Shown: one piece after another, positions 28,087 to 36,321 of the stretch | Position numbering within the stretch: the stretch's first letter is position 1 | Layout: each line of letters starts with the position of its first letter | Source of the DNA: Desulfuromonas acetexigens | GTDB lineage: Bacteria > Desulfobacterota > Desulfuromonadia > Desulfuromonadales > Trichloromonadaceae | Length of the DNA stretch: 64,000 bases | Assembly (NCBI RefSeq): GCF_900111775.1 | Contig: NZ_FOJJ01000012.1 | Location: 310,001 to 374,000 of the forward strand | Direction of reading: 5' to 3' | Notes under the pieces: generated by a model | Databases searched by the model: none | What the model was told of the DNA's origin: nothing | The model's input: only the letters and a program-made list of their open reading frames with translations | Program-made: the position numbers and the translations under genes

Positions 28087-29798
28087 GGATCACTCCTTGG
28101 AAGAAAACCATCGATAGTCAGTTTTCGGCGGATGACGGGGAGCAGGGCGCGGGCCTGCTCGCGGTCTTCAATCCCCGCGATTAGAACCTTGTACGTTCCA
28201 TCGATGCGGGTAATGTCCACCTGATGTTTCGGAAAGGCGGCACCGGCTCGGTTTCGCAGGGCTTGGGCGTTGGCGGGATCAGTGAAGGCGCCGAGCTGGA
28301 TGCTGTGACCGGGCGTCCTCTCGTGCGCCATGGCGACGGGAGAGGCGGGCAGGGAGAGGGGCGCTTGCGCCCGAGGGGGAATTTCCGGTTCAGGTATCGC
28401 CGGAATCGGCGGCGGTAGGGACATTGTTGTTGGCGCCGGCGGTTGAGGTTGTTCCTCCAGGGGGAGAATCTCCCGTTCTTCTAGCCATGCGTCCAGCGGC
28501 GAGCCCAGTGCCGCACGCAGGTAGGCGAGGTCGACGCCCAGCTCATTGATTTCCCGGCGGTATTCGTAGTAGGCGTCGAGCAGCTCCGCTTCCCGGGCGA
28601 GAACGTCGGCCAGGGTGCTCTGCCCTTCGTTGAACTCCGCCCGCACCCTTTTCAAAGAGGTCCGATTCAGGCGGGTTTTCAGTTCCCAGGCATCAACGAG
28701 CAAGGCTTTTTCCCGCACCTTTCCCCAGAGTTCGTCGACTTCGTCGGAAATCCCTCGTGTATGGGCCGCACGTTGATGGGTCAGACGCAGGCGCTCGGCC
28801 TGGGCCCGGCGGATCTCGGCGAGGTTTTTCCCCCATTCGAAAATCGTCCATTCGAGAACGGCGCCGGTACTCCAGACCTCGTCCCGGTCCAGGTTGTTGT
28901 CATCCTGACGGGTGTATTGACCGAACAGGGAGATTTCGGGGTAGAGCCGGGCGCGAGCCTTGCGCACTTCCGAATCGGCCGCCAGCACCTGTTGTTCCAG
29001 GGCCAGAGAGTCGGAGCGAGAAGTGGACGCGGTGAGCGCTGTGCCGTCGTCGGTGACCTTCGGGCGCTGGTAATGGCGGGGCTCTCGAAGAGACAGCGTT
29101 GTACTTTTATCGAGATAAAGGGCGTTTTTAAGCCGGTCGACAGCAACCTTCTCGCGAATCCGGGCACGCTGGGCTTCGGCTTCGGCAAAAGCCAGCTCGC
29201 TCTGTCTGCGCAGCAGATCTTCTTCCTGGGCATACCCTTCGTTCCGTCGTTCCCGCAGCATCCTTAATTGCTCCCGCTGACTTTCCAGGGCTTTGTCCAG
29301 GCTCTCCCGTTGTAATTGTGCGTTCAGCGTTCGCAGGAAGAATTCCTCGGCGTCCCGTCGCACCAGCTCTGTGCGGCGCTTCGTTTCGTAGCGCGACTGC
29401 GCCGCCAGTCGCTGACTGCGCTCCAACTCCTGATGCAAGGCGCCACCCCGGTAAAGGGGCTGTTCCAGCACCAGGCTGGCCGAACGAAAGCGCCGGTCGC
29501 CGTAGAGATTCACATCCTGAGTGGGGAAGCCGGGACCGAAGGAGTCCGCATCGATGATCACCCGGGGTGGTCGGTCGAGCAGGGTGTAGGAAGCGTTCAT
29601 GCGCAGTTCGGGTAAAAAATTCTTGCGCGCCGCGGAAACCTCCTCGCCGCGAGCCTCTTCCCGGGCCTGGGCGGCTTTGATCTCCCGGTCATTCTCCACC
29701 GACAGGCGCAGGCAGTCCTCCAGGCCCAGTTCCATGGCCGAAACCGGAAGGGCCGTAAACAAGAGGATGAGAAGCGCACGGGCAGTCATTCGTTGCAT
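28083..29798 (-). CDS. TolC-family outer-membrane efflux protein with C-terminal SPOR domain
   Basis: 571 residues. A signal peptide (about 1-21) precedes a TolC domain (about 22-450) with two OEP-type repeats: 'LGLEDCLRLSVENDREIKAAQA' opens the first, and long amphipathic helices follow. After a Pro-rich linker (about 452-497) comes a SPOR domain (498-571, 'HSIQLGAFTDPANAQALRN'). TolC trimers make the outer-membrane channel of type I or tripartite exporters; SPOR binds denuded septal peptidoglycan. The fusion would tether the channel to the wall, perhaps at division sites. It lies five bases after the membrane fusion protein gene and overlaps the ThiF-like gene. Confidence 0.88.
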   Translation of the reverse strand: MQRMTARALLILLFTALPVSAMELGLEDCLRLSVENDREIKAAQAREEARGEEVSAARKNFLPELRMNASYTLLDRPPRVIIDADSFGPGFPTQDVNLYGDRRFRSASLVLEQPLYRGGALHQELERSQRLAAQSRYETKRRTELVRRDAEEFFLRTLNAQLQRESLDKALESQREQLRMLRERRNEGYAQEEDLLRRQSELAFAEAEAQRARIREKVAVDRLKNALYLDKSTTLSLREPRHYQRPKVTDDGTALTASTSRSDSLALEQQVLAADSEVRKARARLYPEISLFGQYTRQDDNNLDRDEVWSTGAVLEWTIFEWGKNLAEIRRAQAERLRLTHQRAAHTRGISDEVDELWGKVREKALLVDAWELKTRLNRTSLKRVRAEFNEGQSTLADVLAREAELLDAYYEYRREINELGVDLAYLRAALGSPLDAWLEEREILPLEEQPQPPAPTTMSLPPPIPAIPEPEIPPRAQAPLSLPASPVAMAHERTPGHSIQLGAFTDPANAQALRNRAGAAFPKHQVDITRIDGTYKVLIAGIEDREQARALLPVIRRKLTIDGFLPRSDP

Positions 29799-29803
29799 GG
29801 TTT

Positions 29804-30841
29804 TTATTCCAGGAACCGGACATTGACGGTCATGCCGTGGACCAATCCCGCATAGTCATCAAGGGCGATATAGACCTTCTGGGTGTTGATGTCGAAAGAG
29901 GCCATGGGATCGAAGGTGCGCTGGGATTTCCGTGAAACCGTGGGGAAGATGCGGTAGACCTTGCCGCCGTAGGTTTTTCCCGGCAGGTTGTCGACGGTCA
30001 CGGCAACCTGTTGGTCGAGGACGACCCGGCCGACATCCGATTCTTCCACCTCGGCGTGAATGCGCAACTGATCGGGGTCGATCAGGGAGAGCAGGGGCGC
30101 GGCGATGTCCACTGTCTCGCCCGGTTCGACAAAGCGTTCGATGACCAGAGCGTCGAAGGGCGCGGCAATCGAGTAATCAGCGAGCAGGGCCCGTTGGTAT
30201 TTGAGTTCGGCGTGGATTTCCGCGACCCCGGCCTTTGCCTGATCCACCGTTTCCTGCCGGGACCCTCGCCGCAACTTGTCCTGCTGCGCTTTCAGTTCGT
30301 CAAGCTGAGCCCGGGCTACGCGTCGGGCCTCCTCCGCTTTTTCCCATTCGACCCGGGTCGTCGCGCCCTTTTCCAGCAGGCGCTTTTGACGTTCGGACTC
30401 GATGCCTGCCTGCTCGAAGACCGCCGTGGCACGTTGCACGGCGCTGTCCCCGGCCGCCACGTCCTCCTTCCGAAAACCTGAGGACTGTTCTCGAAAGCCC
30501 GCCTGGGCGGCAAGAAGCCGTGCTTCGCTCAGTTCGACCTGAGCGGCGACCTTGCGGTCGTTCATGCGCACGAGCACCGCGCCGGCGCCGGCGCGATCCC
30601 CCTCTTCGACGGTAATCTCCATGATCTCCCCGGCGACCCGGCTGCTCAGCACGACTTCCTGCACACTCTCCACCAGTCCCTTGGCGGCGAAGCCGGCCGG
30701 GGGCGGTGACGGAATCTGCTGGGGGGCAGTACTCGGCGCGGTGGGACGTTTACTGAAGAGTCCGGGGCCGAAGAGCGCCAGGATCACGGCCGCCAGGGCG
30801 AGAAACAGAATCAGGAGCAGGCCGGAACGGCTGTTTTTCAT
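29804..30841 (-). CDS. HlyD/DevB-like membrane fusion protein
   Basis: 345 residues. One N-terminal membrane helix (about 7-25, 'LLLILFLALAAVILALFGPGLF') is followed by a split lipoyl (barrel-sandwich) domain: 'VESVQEVVLSSRVAGEI' early and 'DYSIAAPFDALVIERF' later. A long coiled-coil hairpin (about 100-195) lies between, and a beta-barrel domain completes it. Such adaptors bridge the inner-membrane ABC transporter and TolC. The start overlaps the ABC ATPase gene by four bases, so this belongs to the same exporter. Confidence 0.92.
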   Translation of the reverse strand: MKNSRSGLLLILFLALAAVILALFGPGLFSKRPTAPSTAPQQIPSPPPAGFAAKGLVESVQEVVLSSRVAGEIMEITVEEGDRAGAGAVLVRMNDRKVAAQVELSEARLLAAQAGFREQSSGFRKEDVAAGDSAVQRATAVFEQAGIESERQKRLLEKGATTRVEWEKAEEARRVARAQLDELKAQQDKLRRGSRQETVDQAKAGVAEIHAELKYQRALLADYSIAAPFDALVIERFVEPGETVDIAAPLLSLIDPDQLRIHAEVEESDVGRVVLDQQVAVTVDNLPGKTYGGKVYRIFPTVSRKSQRTFDPMASFDINTQKVYIALDDYAGLVHGMTVNVRFLE

Positions 30842-31530
30842 GATGATCTCTGCCTTTCATCGACAATGCGGCCGTCTTCCATGGTCAAAATGCGATCGAA
30901 GATATCTTCGATGCGGTTGTCGTGAGTCGCCACCACTACGCACTTCTTCTGCTCCACGGCCAGGGCACGCAGAATCTCCATGACCTTCTTGCCGTTGACG
31001 TGGTCGAGGTTGGCGGTCGGCTCGTCGGCCAGGATCAAGGGGGATTCCACCGCCAGCGCCCGGGCGACGGCCACCCGCTGCTTCTGCCCACCACTCAGGT
31101 CTCGGGGCAGGAAGTCCGCGCGTTCATTCAAGCCGACCTCGGCGATCATCCCCCGCGCCAGGTCCTCCGCCGCTCTTCCGGTCAGCCCCTTGATCTTGAG
31201 TACCAGCATGATGTTCTCGTAGACCGTCAGCGCCGGGAAGAGGTTGAATCCCTGAAAAATGTACGAAATATACCGTTTGCGCAAGGGTGGCAGATCTTTT
31301 TCCCGCAGCCCGAAGATTTCGTGGCCGAAGAGCTTGAATGAACCCGCCGTTGGTTTCAGGATGCAGCCAAGCATCGACAGAAGCGTCGTCTTGCCGCTCC
31401 CCGACGGACCGAACAGGCCGACCACTTCCCCGGCCTTGAGCTGGAGATCCACATCCACCACAGCCCGGACCACGGTCTTGCCTTCCTGGTAGGTTTTGCC
31501 CAGACCCTGCGTGACGACGGGATGCTCCAC
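30838..31530 (-). CDS. ABC transporter ATP-binding protein (DevA/MacB/LolD type)
   Basis: 230 residues. Walker A GPSGSGKTT is at 41-49, the signature 'LSGGQKQRVAVARAL' and Walker B 'PLILADEPTANLD' are intact. The 'EPTANLD' form and short length are typical of the LolD/MacB/DevA subfamily, which powers MacB-type mechanotransmission rather than classical transport. It is three bases from the permease gene and overlaps the fusion protein gene. Confidence 0.94.
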   Translation of the reverse strand: MEHPVVTQGLGKTYQEGKTVVRAVVDVDLQLKAGEVVGLFGPSGSGKTTLLSMLGCILKPTAGSFKLFGHEIFGLREKDLPPLRKRYISYIFQGFNLFPALTVYENIMLVLKIKGLTGRAAEDLARGMIAEVGLNERADFLPRDLSGGQKQRVAVARALAVESPLILADEPTANLDHVNGKKVMEILRALAVEQKKCVVVATHDNRIEDIFDRILTMEDGRIVDERQRSS

Positions 31531-31533
31531 GTT

Positions 31534-32667
31534 TTATCCCCGGAAAAGAATGGCTGGATCGATGTGCTTGATCTTGCGGATCGACACCGCCGCCGCCGAC
31601 AGGCACATGACCAGAGTTAGGGCCAGCACCCCCAGATTCAGGGCAGTATTGACCACCATCACCGTCCCTACCGTCTCGTAAAATTTGACCGAGGCGAGAG
31701 TCAGGAACAGGCTGATCAGGTAGCCGGCCAGGGCGTTGATCAGCGCTTGACTGAAAATGATCTTGTAGATCTCGTAGTTTTCCGCGCCCAACGCCTTCAG
31801 CGTACCGAATTCCTTGATGTGTTCCATCGTTGAATTATAGATGGTCTGGCCGACAATCAACATCCCCACCAGAAAACTGATGATGATCGTGAGCAAAAAG
31901 GAGAAGCCGACGCCGGTCTCAATGGTCCAGTAGAGGCGGGTTTTGCGGCTGAAATCCTGCGAGCTGTAGACGTCGACCCCGGAAAGATTTTCTTTCAGGG
32001 AGGCGACGACCTGCTCGACGGTGAAGCCCGGCGCGACCCGGGCGACCACGAAGACCGTGTTGTCCGGGCCGATGTAGGCGACCAGGCTTTGCGCCAGTTT
32101 GTAGGAGGTGAAGACGAAGGGGGCGGTGGTGAAGGACTTGACCCCTTGCGAGATGCCGACGATCTGCAGGCGCCGATAGAGGATGTCGCGGTAGTCGCCT
32201 ACCTGAATGTCCCCCAAGCGCTTGTTGGCCGATTCGTCGACGATGATGAAATTGCCGTTTTTGACCGCTTGGATATCCCCCTCGCGCATGCGCCAAGGGC
32301 CGCCGATGCCGCTGTCGGGGTTGAAGCCGATGATCTCCACCTGCTCGGTTCCCCCCTGTTCCTGGCGGATAAGTCCCCAGGCGACGATCAGTTTTTCGGC
32401 GGTCGAGACGCCCGGAGTGGAGCGTACCTGGTCGTGGATATATTCGGGAAAAGGCTGGGAAAAGTCGAAGTTTTTGCTGTTTTTCGAGGTGATCCAGATG
32501 TCCCCTTCGGTATGGTCGATAATCACCGACGAGGTTTCCATCAGCCCCAAGTAGATGCCGATCTGGGCGAAGATCAACCCGACGGCGAAGACGATGCCGA
32601 TCAGGGTGATCAGAGACCGCAGCTTATCGTAAAGAAGAATCCTCAGGGCGACATAGAGCATATTCAT
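31534..32667 (-). CDS. FtsX/MacB-fold permease (DevC-like)
   Basis: 377 residues. One membrane helix near the N-terminus (about 17-41) is followed by a large periplasmic MacB-type domain (about 42-255). Three C-terminal helices (about 258-285, 305-332, 342-368) carry the FtsX signature around 'STMEHIKEFGTLKALGAENYEI'. The overall resemblance is to DevC, which with DevB, DevA and TolC exports heterocyst glycolipids in cyanobacteria. It is the first gene of the minus-strand operon. Its promoter should lie in the 208-base gap shared with the divergent nitroreductase-like gene, where I see no clear sigma-54 site. Confidence 0.9.
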   Translation of the reverse strand: MNMLYVALRILLYDKLRSLITLIGIVFAVGLIFAQIGIYLGLMETSSVIIDHTEGDIWITSKNSKNFDFSQPFPEYIHDQVRSTPGVSTAEKLIVAWGLIRQEQGGTEQVEIIGFNPDSGIGGPWRMREGDIQAVKNGNFIIVDESANKRLGDIQVGDYRDILYRRLQIVGISQGVKSFTTAPFVFTSYKLAQSLVAYIGPDNTVFVVARVAPGFTVEQVVASLKENLSGVDVYSSQDFSRKTRLYWTIETGVGFSFLLTIIISFLVGMLIVGQTIYNSTMEHIKEFGTLKALGAENYEIYKIIFSQALINALAGYLISLFLTLASVKFYETVGTVMVVNTALNLGVLALTLVMCLSAAAVSIRKIKHIDPAILFRG

Positions 32668-32875
32668 TTGGTCTGCAGTGCGGGAATGTTTAATGATGGC
32701 TTCGGTTTGAATGAGTGTTTATTTAATGTAGCCGGAAGATTGAGGAAAGTCAGCAATAAAGTGAAGGTTTTCGGGGCCGGGGCGATGAGGGCCGAGGTCG
32801 GGGGATTTGAATTGGTGCGATTATCCTTTAGACTCTGAAAAACCTGCTCTCACCAACATGAAAGGATACGCCATC

Positions 32876-33928
32876 ATGGATGAACGCATCTCCCAACTGC
32901 TTAAGCTCGCTGTCGCCGCCCCTTCCGGGGATAACTGCCAGCCGTGGCGGTTCTCCCTGGGAGACGGGCGGTTGCAGCTCTTCAACCGTCCCGACCAGGA
33001 TACCTCCCTCTACAATCACGCTCAACGCGCTTCACTGCTGGCCCACGGGGCGCTCCTGGAAAATCTGGCGATCGCCGCGCCCGGCCTCGGTTTGCAGGTC
33101 GAAATCCGGTTCTTTCCCGACCCCGCCGCGCCGGAGCATGTTGCCGAGGTGCTTTTCGCCGAAGGAGAGACGGTCAAGGATCCCCTAAGCTACTGGATCG
33201 AGCGGCGCTGCACCAACCGCAAAAAGTACGTGCCCATTCCCCTCACCGAATTTCAGCGCCAGGAGCTGGTGGCCGCTCCTGGTGAAGGGGCCGCCGCGCA
33301 GGTGCATCTGGTGCATGAGCCGGGCGAGGTCCGGGTTCTGGCGGCGCTCTTGGCGAAGAACGATCGGCTGGTCTTCGAAAACCGCAATCTGCACGCCTTT
33401 CTTTTCGATCACCTGCGCTGGAGCGACGAAGAGGCGCGAACCACCGGCGACGGCATGGACATCAAGACCCTGGAGCTGGCGCCGCCGGATCGGCTGGCCT
33501 TCCCCCTGCTTAAGCACTGGCCCCTTGTCGAATTTCTTAACAGACTCGGTCTTCCCCACCTCATCGAGCACACCGCCCTGAAACTCCTCGGCTCCTCGGC
33601 CGCTATCGCCGGGGTGAGTCTGCCCGATCTGGAGCCGGCGACTCTGGTGATGGGCGGGCGGGGGATGCAGCGCTTCTGGCTGCAAGCGACGGCCTTGGGG
33701 CTCGCCGTACAACCGGTGGCGGGCCTGGCCTTGCTGGTACAACGCCTGCGTTCGGGAAATAACGACGAATTGGACGAAACCCAGCGGGCGCTGGTCACCG
33801 AGGTTGGCGCGGGACTTGACCGTGCCTTCGATAGCGCCGGACGTTCCCTGGTCATGTGCTTCAGGCTCGGCACCAGCGCGCCGCCCAGCGCCCGGGCCCT
33901 GCGGCGGCCGGTGGAGCTGGCGGGGTAG
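32876..33928 (+). CDS. Nitroreductase-fold protein (Acg/SagB-like)
   Basis: 350 residues from ATG 32876 (AAGGA nine bases upstream; earlier in-frame starts at 32807 and 32858 lack a good site). The N-terminus 'LLKLAVAAPSGDNCQPWRFS' is the FMN-phosphate contact of nitroreductase-fold proteins. 'WIERRCTNRKKY' further on is the conserved R-R-S/T-x-R-x-x-Y pattern of the Acg-like subgroup. The C-terminal half is divergent. It could be an FMN-dependent oxidoreductase or a flavin-binding protein that has lost catalysis. It converges on the glycosyltransferase gene with four bases between stops. Confidence 0.72.
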   Translation: MDERISQLLKLAVAAPSGDNCQPWRFSLGDGRLQLFNRPDQDTSLYNHAQRASLLAHGALLENLAIAAPGLGLQVEIRFFPDPAAPEHVAEVLFAEGETVKDPLSYWIERRCTNRKKYVPIPLTEFQRQELVAAPGEGAAAQVHLVHEPGEVRVLAALLAKNDRLVFENRNLHAFLFDHLRWSDEEARTTGDGMDIKTLELAPPDRLAFPLLKHWPLVEFLNRLGLPHLIEHTALKLLGSSAAIAGVSLPDLEPATLVMGGRGMQRFWLQATALGLAVQPVAGLALLVQRLRSGNNDELDETQRALVTEVGAGLDRAFDSAGRSLVMCFRLGTSAPPSARALRRPVELAG

Positions 33929-33932
33929 GAAG

Positions 33933-35159
33933 CTAGTTCCGCCCGAAACGGGCCTCGATAAGGTCCGCCGCTTTTTTTGCCGGCGCGAGAGAGGCCAGCT
34001 GCCCTTGCAGGCGTTTTGCATGATCCCGGTAGCGGGAATCTTCCGCGACCTGCCGGGCCAGGGCGAAAAGTTTTTCTGGATGGTCGGCGAAGGTCTTGGG
34101 GGCGAGGGCTTCGCCGACCCCCAGGGCCTTGACCCGGCGCATGTTGAACTGCTGATCGGGGATGGTCGGAATGCCGACGATCGGCTTGCCGTGCTGCAGC
34201 GCCTGATAGATGGTGCCGTTGCCGCCGTGGCAGACGACCAGGTCGCAGGCCGCCATGACCAGATCCCCGTCGACGAACTCCTCCACGTAGACTTCCCCTT
34301 CGATCGTTTCCAGCCCTTGCGCCTGGCCCCCCGTGGCGATGATCGCCGTCAGCCCTTCCTGTTGCAATCGTTTGTAAAGGGTGGTGAAGGAGCCGCCCAT
34401 CCAAGTGGTGCCCATGGTGAAGTAGACCAGACGCTTGCCGTCGTTTTTCGGTGGCCACCAGGCCGGCGGCGGTAGCGGGCTTTGCCAGGTCAGCGGGCCG
34501 ATGTAATGGTAGTCGGCGGGCAGGTTGCGGGTGGGAAAGTATTCGGGGATATCGGCCAGCAGGGTCAGGTCGTTGCCCGCCAGGCAGTTGGTGGCGGTGA
34601 CCGTGCGCCGCAGGCCGAACTTGCGGCTGAGTTTCTTGAAGACGGTCGCGGCGTTGTCGAAGACCAGCATCTCCAGGGCCAGGTTGAAACGGTCGAGACT
34701 TTTCCCCAGCGAGCCGTCCCGTTTGACGAGCTTCTCCGGCAGCCATTCGAAAAAGGGGATGTAAGGGAGCGCCCGATATTCGGTGGAGGAAACATTGACG
34801 ATGGCGGCCTGGGGGATACCGTCGAGCCCCGCCGACAGGGGGGCGCTGAAGCGTCCGTCGGAAAGAACCAGGTCGGGTTGCACCTGCCGGTACAGATCCC
34901 GGTCCGATGCGATCAGACGATACAGTTCATCGTCGCTGACAAACTGCAGTTTGCCCTGGCGAATGCGGTTGAAGAGGATGTCGGGCTCCACCTGATAGGC
35001 GGGCAGCACATCGAACCCTTCGCTACGGATGAAATGATCCTTCGGGCTGTCCCCGGCGAAGATGATGTCGTGGCCGCGCGCGCGTAGCTCGGCGGCGATG
35101 GCCAGGGGGCGGCTGATGTGGGAGAGGGTGTGGGTGTAGGGGAGGCAGAGGATACGCAT
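33933..35159 (-). CDS. MGT-family (GT1/UGT-like) glycosyltransferase
   Basis: 408 residues. The N-terminus 'ILCLPYTHTLSHISRPLAIAAELRARGHDI' is the acceptor-side Rossmann fold of GT1 enzymes (cf. GHxxP...L...L..RGH). The C-terminal donor-binding part includes 'VVCHGGNGTIYQALQHGKPIVGIPTIPDQQFN', the UGT signature. These enzymes add a sugar to small hydrophobic acceptors such as sterols, carotenoids, macrolides or lipids. It is in an apparent two-gene operon with the E2-like gene (14-base gap). Confidence 0.88.
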   Translation of the reverse strand: MRILCLPYTHTLSHISRPLAIAAELRARGHDIIFAGDSPKDHFIRSEGFDVLPAYQVEPDILFNRIRQGKLQFVSDDELYRLIASDRDLYRQVQPDLVLSDGRFSAPLSAGLDGIPQAAIVNVSSTEYRALPYIPFFEWLPEKLVKRDGSLGKSLDRFNLALEMLVFDNAATVFKKLSRKFGLRRTVTATNCLAGNDLTLLADIPEYFPTRNLPADYHYIGPLTWQSPLPPPAWWPPKNDGKRLVYFTMGTTWMGGSFTTLYKRLQQEGLTAIIATGGQAQGLETIEGEVYVEEFVDGDLVMAACDLVVCHGGNGTIYQALQHGKPIVGIPTIPDQQFNMRRVKALGVGEALAPKTFADHPEKLFALARQVAEDSRYRDHAKRLQGQLASLAPAKKAADLIEARFGRN

Positions 35160-35173
35160 GGCGGGTCTCCGGT

Positions 35174-35971
35174 TCAGCGTAATTCGCGGTCGGCGTTTTC
35201 AAGGATTTCCGCCAGACGATTGAAGAAGTGGGCGGCGGGGGCGCCGGCCATGATTCGGCGGTCGAAAATGATGGTCAGCGGCATGGTGCGGCGCACCTCC
35301 ACCTGCCCATTGACGGCGATGGGCCGGTCCTTGACCCAGCCGAACATTACCGTCAAGGGCCAGATCATATCGGCGATGACGAAATCGATGCCGTATTTGG
35401 CCGGCGAATTGACGAAGCAGGCATTCCCCCGGTGTTTGACCCACTGCTCGGGCAGGTAGCGGGGGGCGCGGATCAGCCAGCGGCTGAGGCAGACCGGCAG
35501 GCGACTGAGCAGGCCGGAGAAGAGTTTCCAGCGCGGGTGGGTTTCGGGATCGGCGGTCAGAACCGTTTGCAGTTCGCGGGTGATGTCGAGCGGGCTTTTG
35601 CCGTCTACTTCCAAAATCGTGTCGGCCAGCACCACCGCCTCGGCCTGGGGGACGTTCCGCTCGATGGCGACGGTAATGTCCATGTTGCGAAACTGGACCA
35701 TGCGTCGGAAGAAGGGCGGGCCGAGAATGGCCCGGTTGGCGTAGGGAAACTCCCGCAAAGCCAGGGCCGCCGCCTTGACGACCAAGGCGGTGTAGGAAGG
35801 TTTTTCTCCCTCGCGCTCGAAAGTTTCCCGGCGCAGGCGGTCCAAGGCGGTGGCATCGATTTCCCGCACGAAATGGACGGTGTAGACCGCGGTCATCTCG
35901 TGGTTGAGGGTCCAGAAGGCGCGGGATATCCGGTTGGGACGTGACAGCTCGGGGGGGGCAGGCGTGGACAT
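35174..35971 (-). CDS. E2-fold acyltransferase-like protein with altered catalytic motif
   Basis: 265 residues made only of a 2-oxoacid dehydrogenase E2 (CAT-fold) catalytic domain; no lipoyl or subunit-binding domain. The motif normally D-H-R-x-x-D-G is D237-R-R-I-M-A-G243, so the catalytic His is Arg and the last Asp is Ala. It cannot use the standard E2 mechanism. It may be a stand-alone enzyme that has changed chemistry, or a binding protein. It is first in a two-gene operon with the glycosyltransferase. The tail 'FNRLAEILENADREL' ends the domain normally, so it is not truncated. Confidence 0.82.
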   Translation of the reverse strand: MSTPAPPELSRPNRISRAFWTLNHEMTAVYTVHFVREIDATALDRLRRETFEREGEKPSYTALVVKAAALALREFPYANRAILGPPFFRRMVQFRNMDITVAIERNVPQAEAVVLADTILEVDGKSPLDITRELQTVLTADPETHPRWKLFSGLLSRLPVCLSRWLIRAPRYLPEQWVKHRGNACFVNSPAKYGIDFVIADMIWPLTVMFGWVKDRPIAVNGQVEVRRTMPLTIIFDRRIMAGAPAAHFFNRLAEILENADRELR

Positions 35972-36024
35972 GAGATTCCTCTCTGGGGAAGATCGCCGAC
36001 GTGGCTAAACTGGTTCACTGCACG

Positions 36025-36058
36025 ATGCTGATAATCGGGCCGGGACGCTTATCAGCAT
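36025..36058. promoter_or_regulatory. 10-bp inverted repeat in the divergent intergenic region
   Basis: ATGCTGATAA (36025-36034) and TTATCAGCAT (36049-36058) are perfect inverted copies around a GC-rich 14-base loop, 54 bases before the start of the minus-strand E2-like gene. No T run follows, so an operator is more likely than a terminator. Confidence 0.45.
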
Positions 36059-36106
36059 AACAGATTCAGGATGGGGGGGCGGGAGATAAATGCCAAAGGG
36101 CGAGGG

Positions 36107-36144
36107 TGTTAAATATCATGGAATCGTTGTCGGAATAGTTTACA
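36107..36144. promoter_or_regulatory. Activator box upstream of the PEP-CTERM gene
   Basis: TGTCGGAATAGTTTACA (36128-36144) is nearly identical to the box at 23882. Exactly 21 bp upstream, TGTTAAATATCATGGAA (36107-36123) is a weak partial match to the reverse-orientation form, echoing the paired layout at 23861-23898. The main box ends 65 bp before the -24 GG. Confidence 0.6.
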
Positions 36145-36206
36145 TTTCGAATGGCCTCAGAACTCTCTGTGGTCGGTAAGTGGCCTAAATCGCTGGATTA
36201 TGTGTT

Positions 36207-36223
36207 TTGGCTCGGCCATTGCA
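36207..36223 (+). promoter_or_regulatory. Sigma-54 promoter for the PEP-CTERM gene
   Basis: TTGGCTCGGCCATTGCA differs from TTGGCACGnnnnTTGCA at one position; GG (36209-36210) and GC (36221-36222) are separated by exactly ten bases. It lies about 100 bases before the start codon. Confidence 0.85.
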
Positions 36224-36321
36224 ATGAGATTGGCTAGACCAGGTATTTGGTTGTCCGTGATTTATCACTCTCGCGATTTTATCCGGGAAGAACGCAAACT
36301 GAAAAGAGGAGGTAGAAGAAA

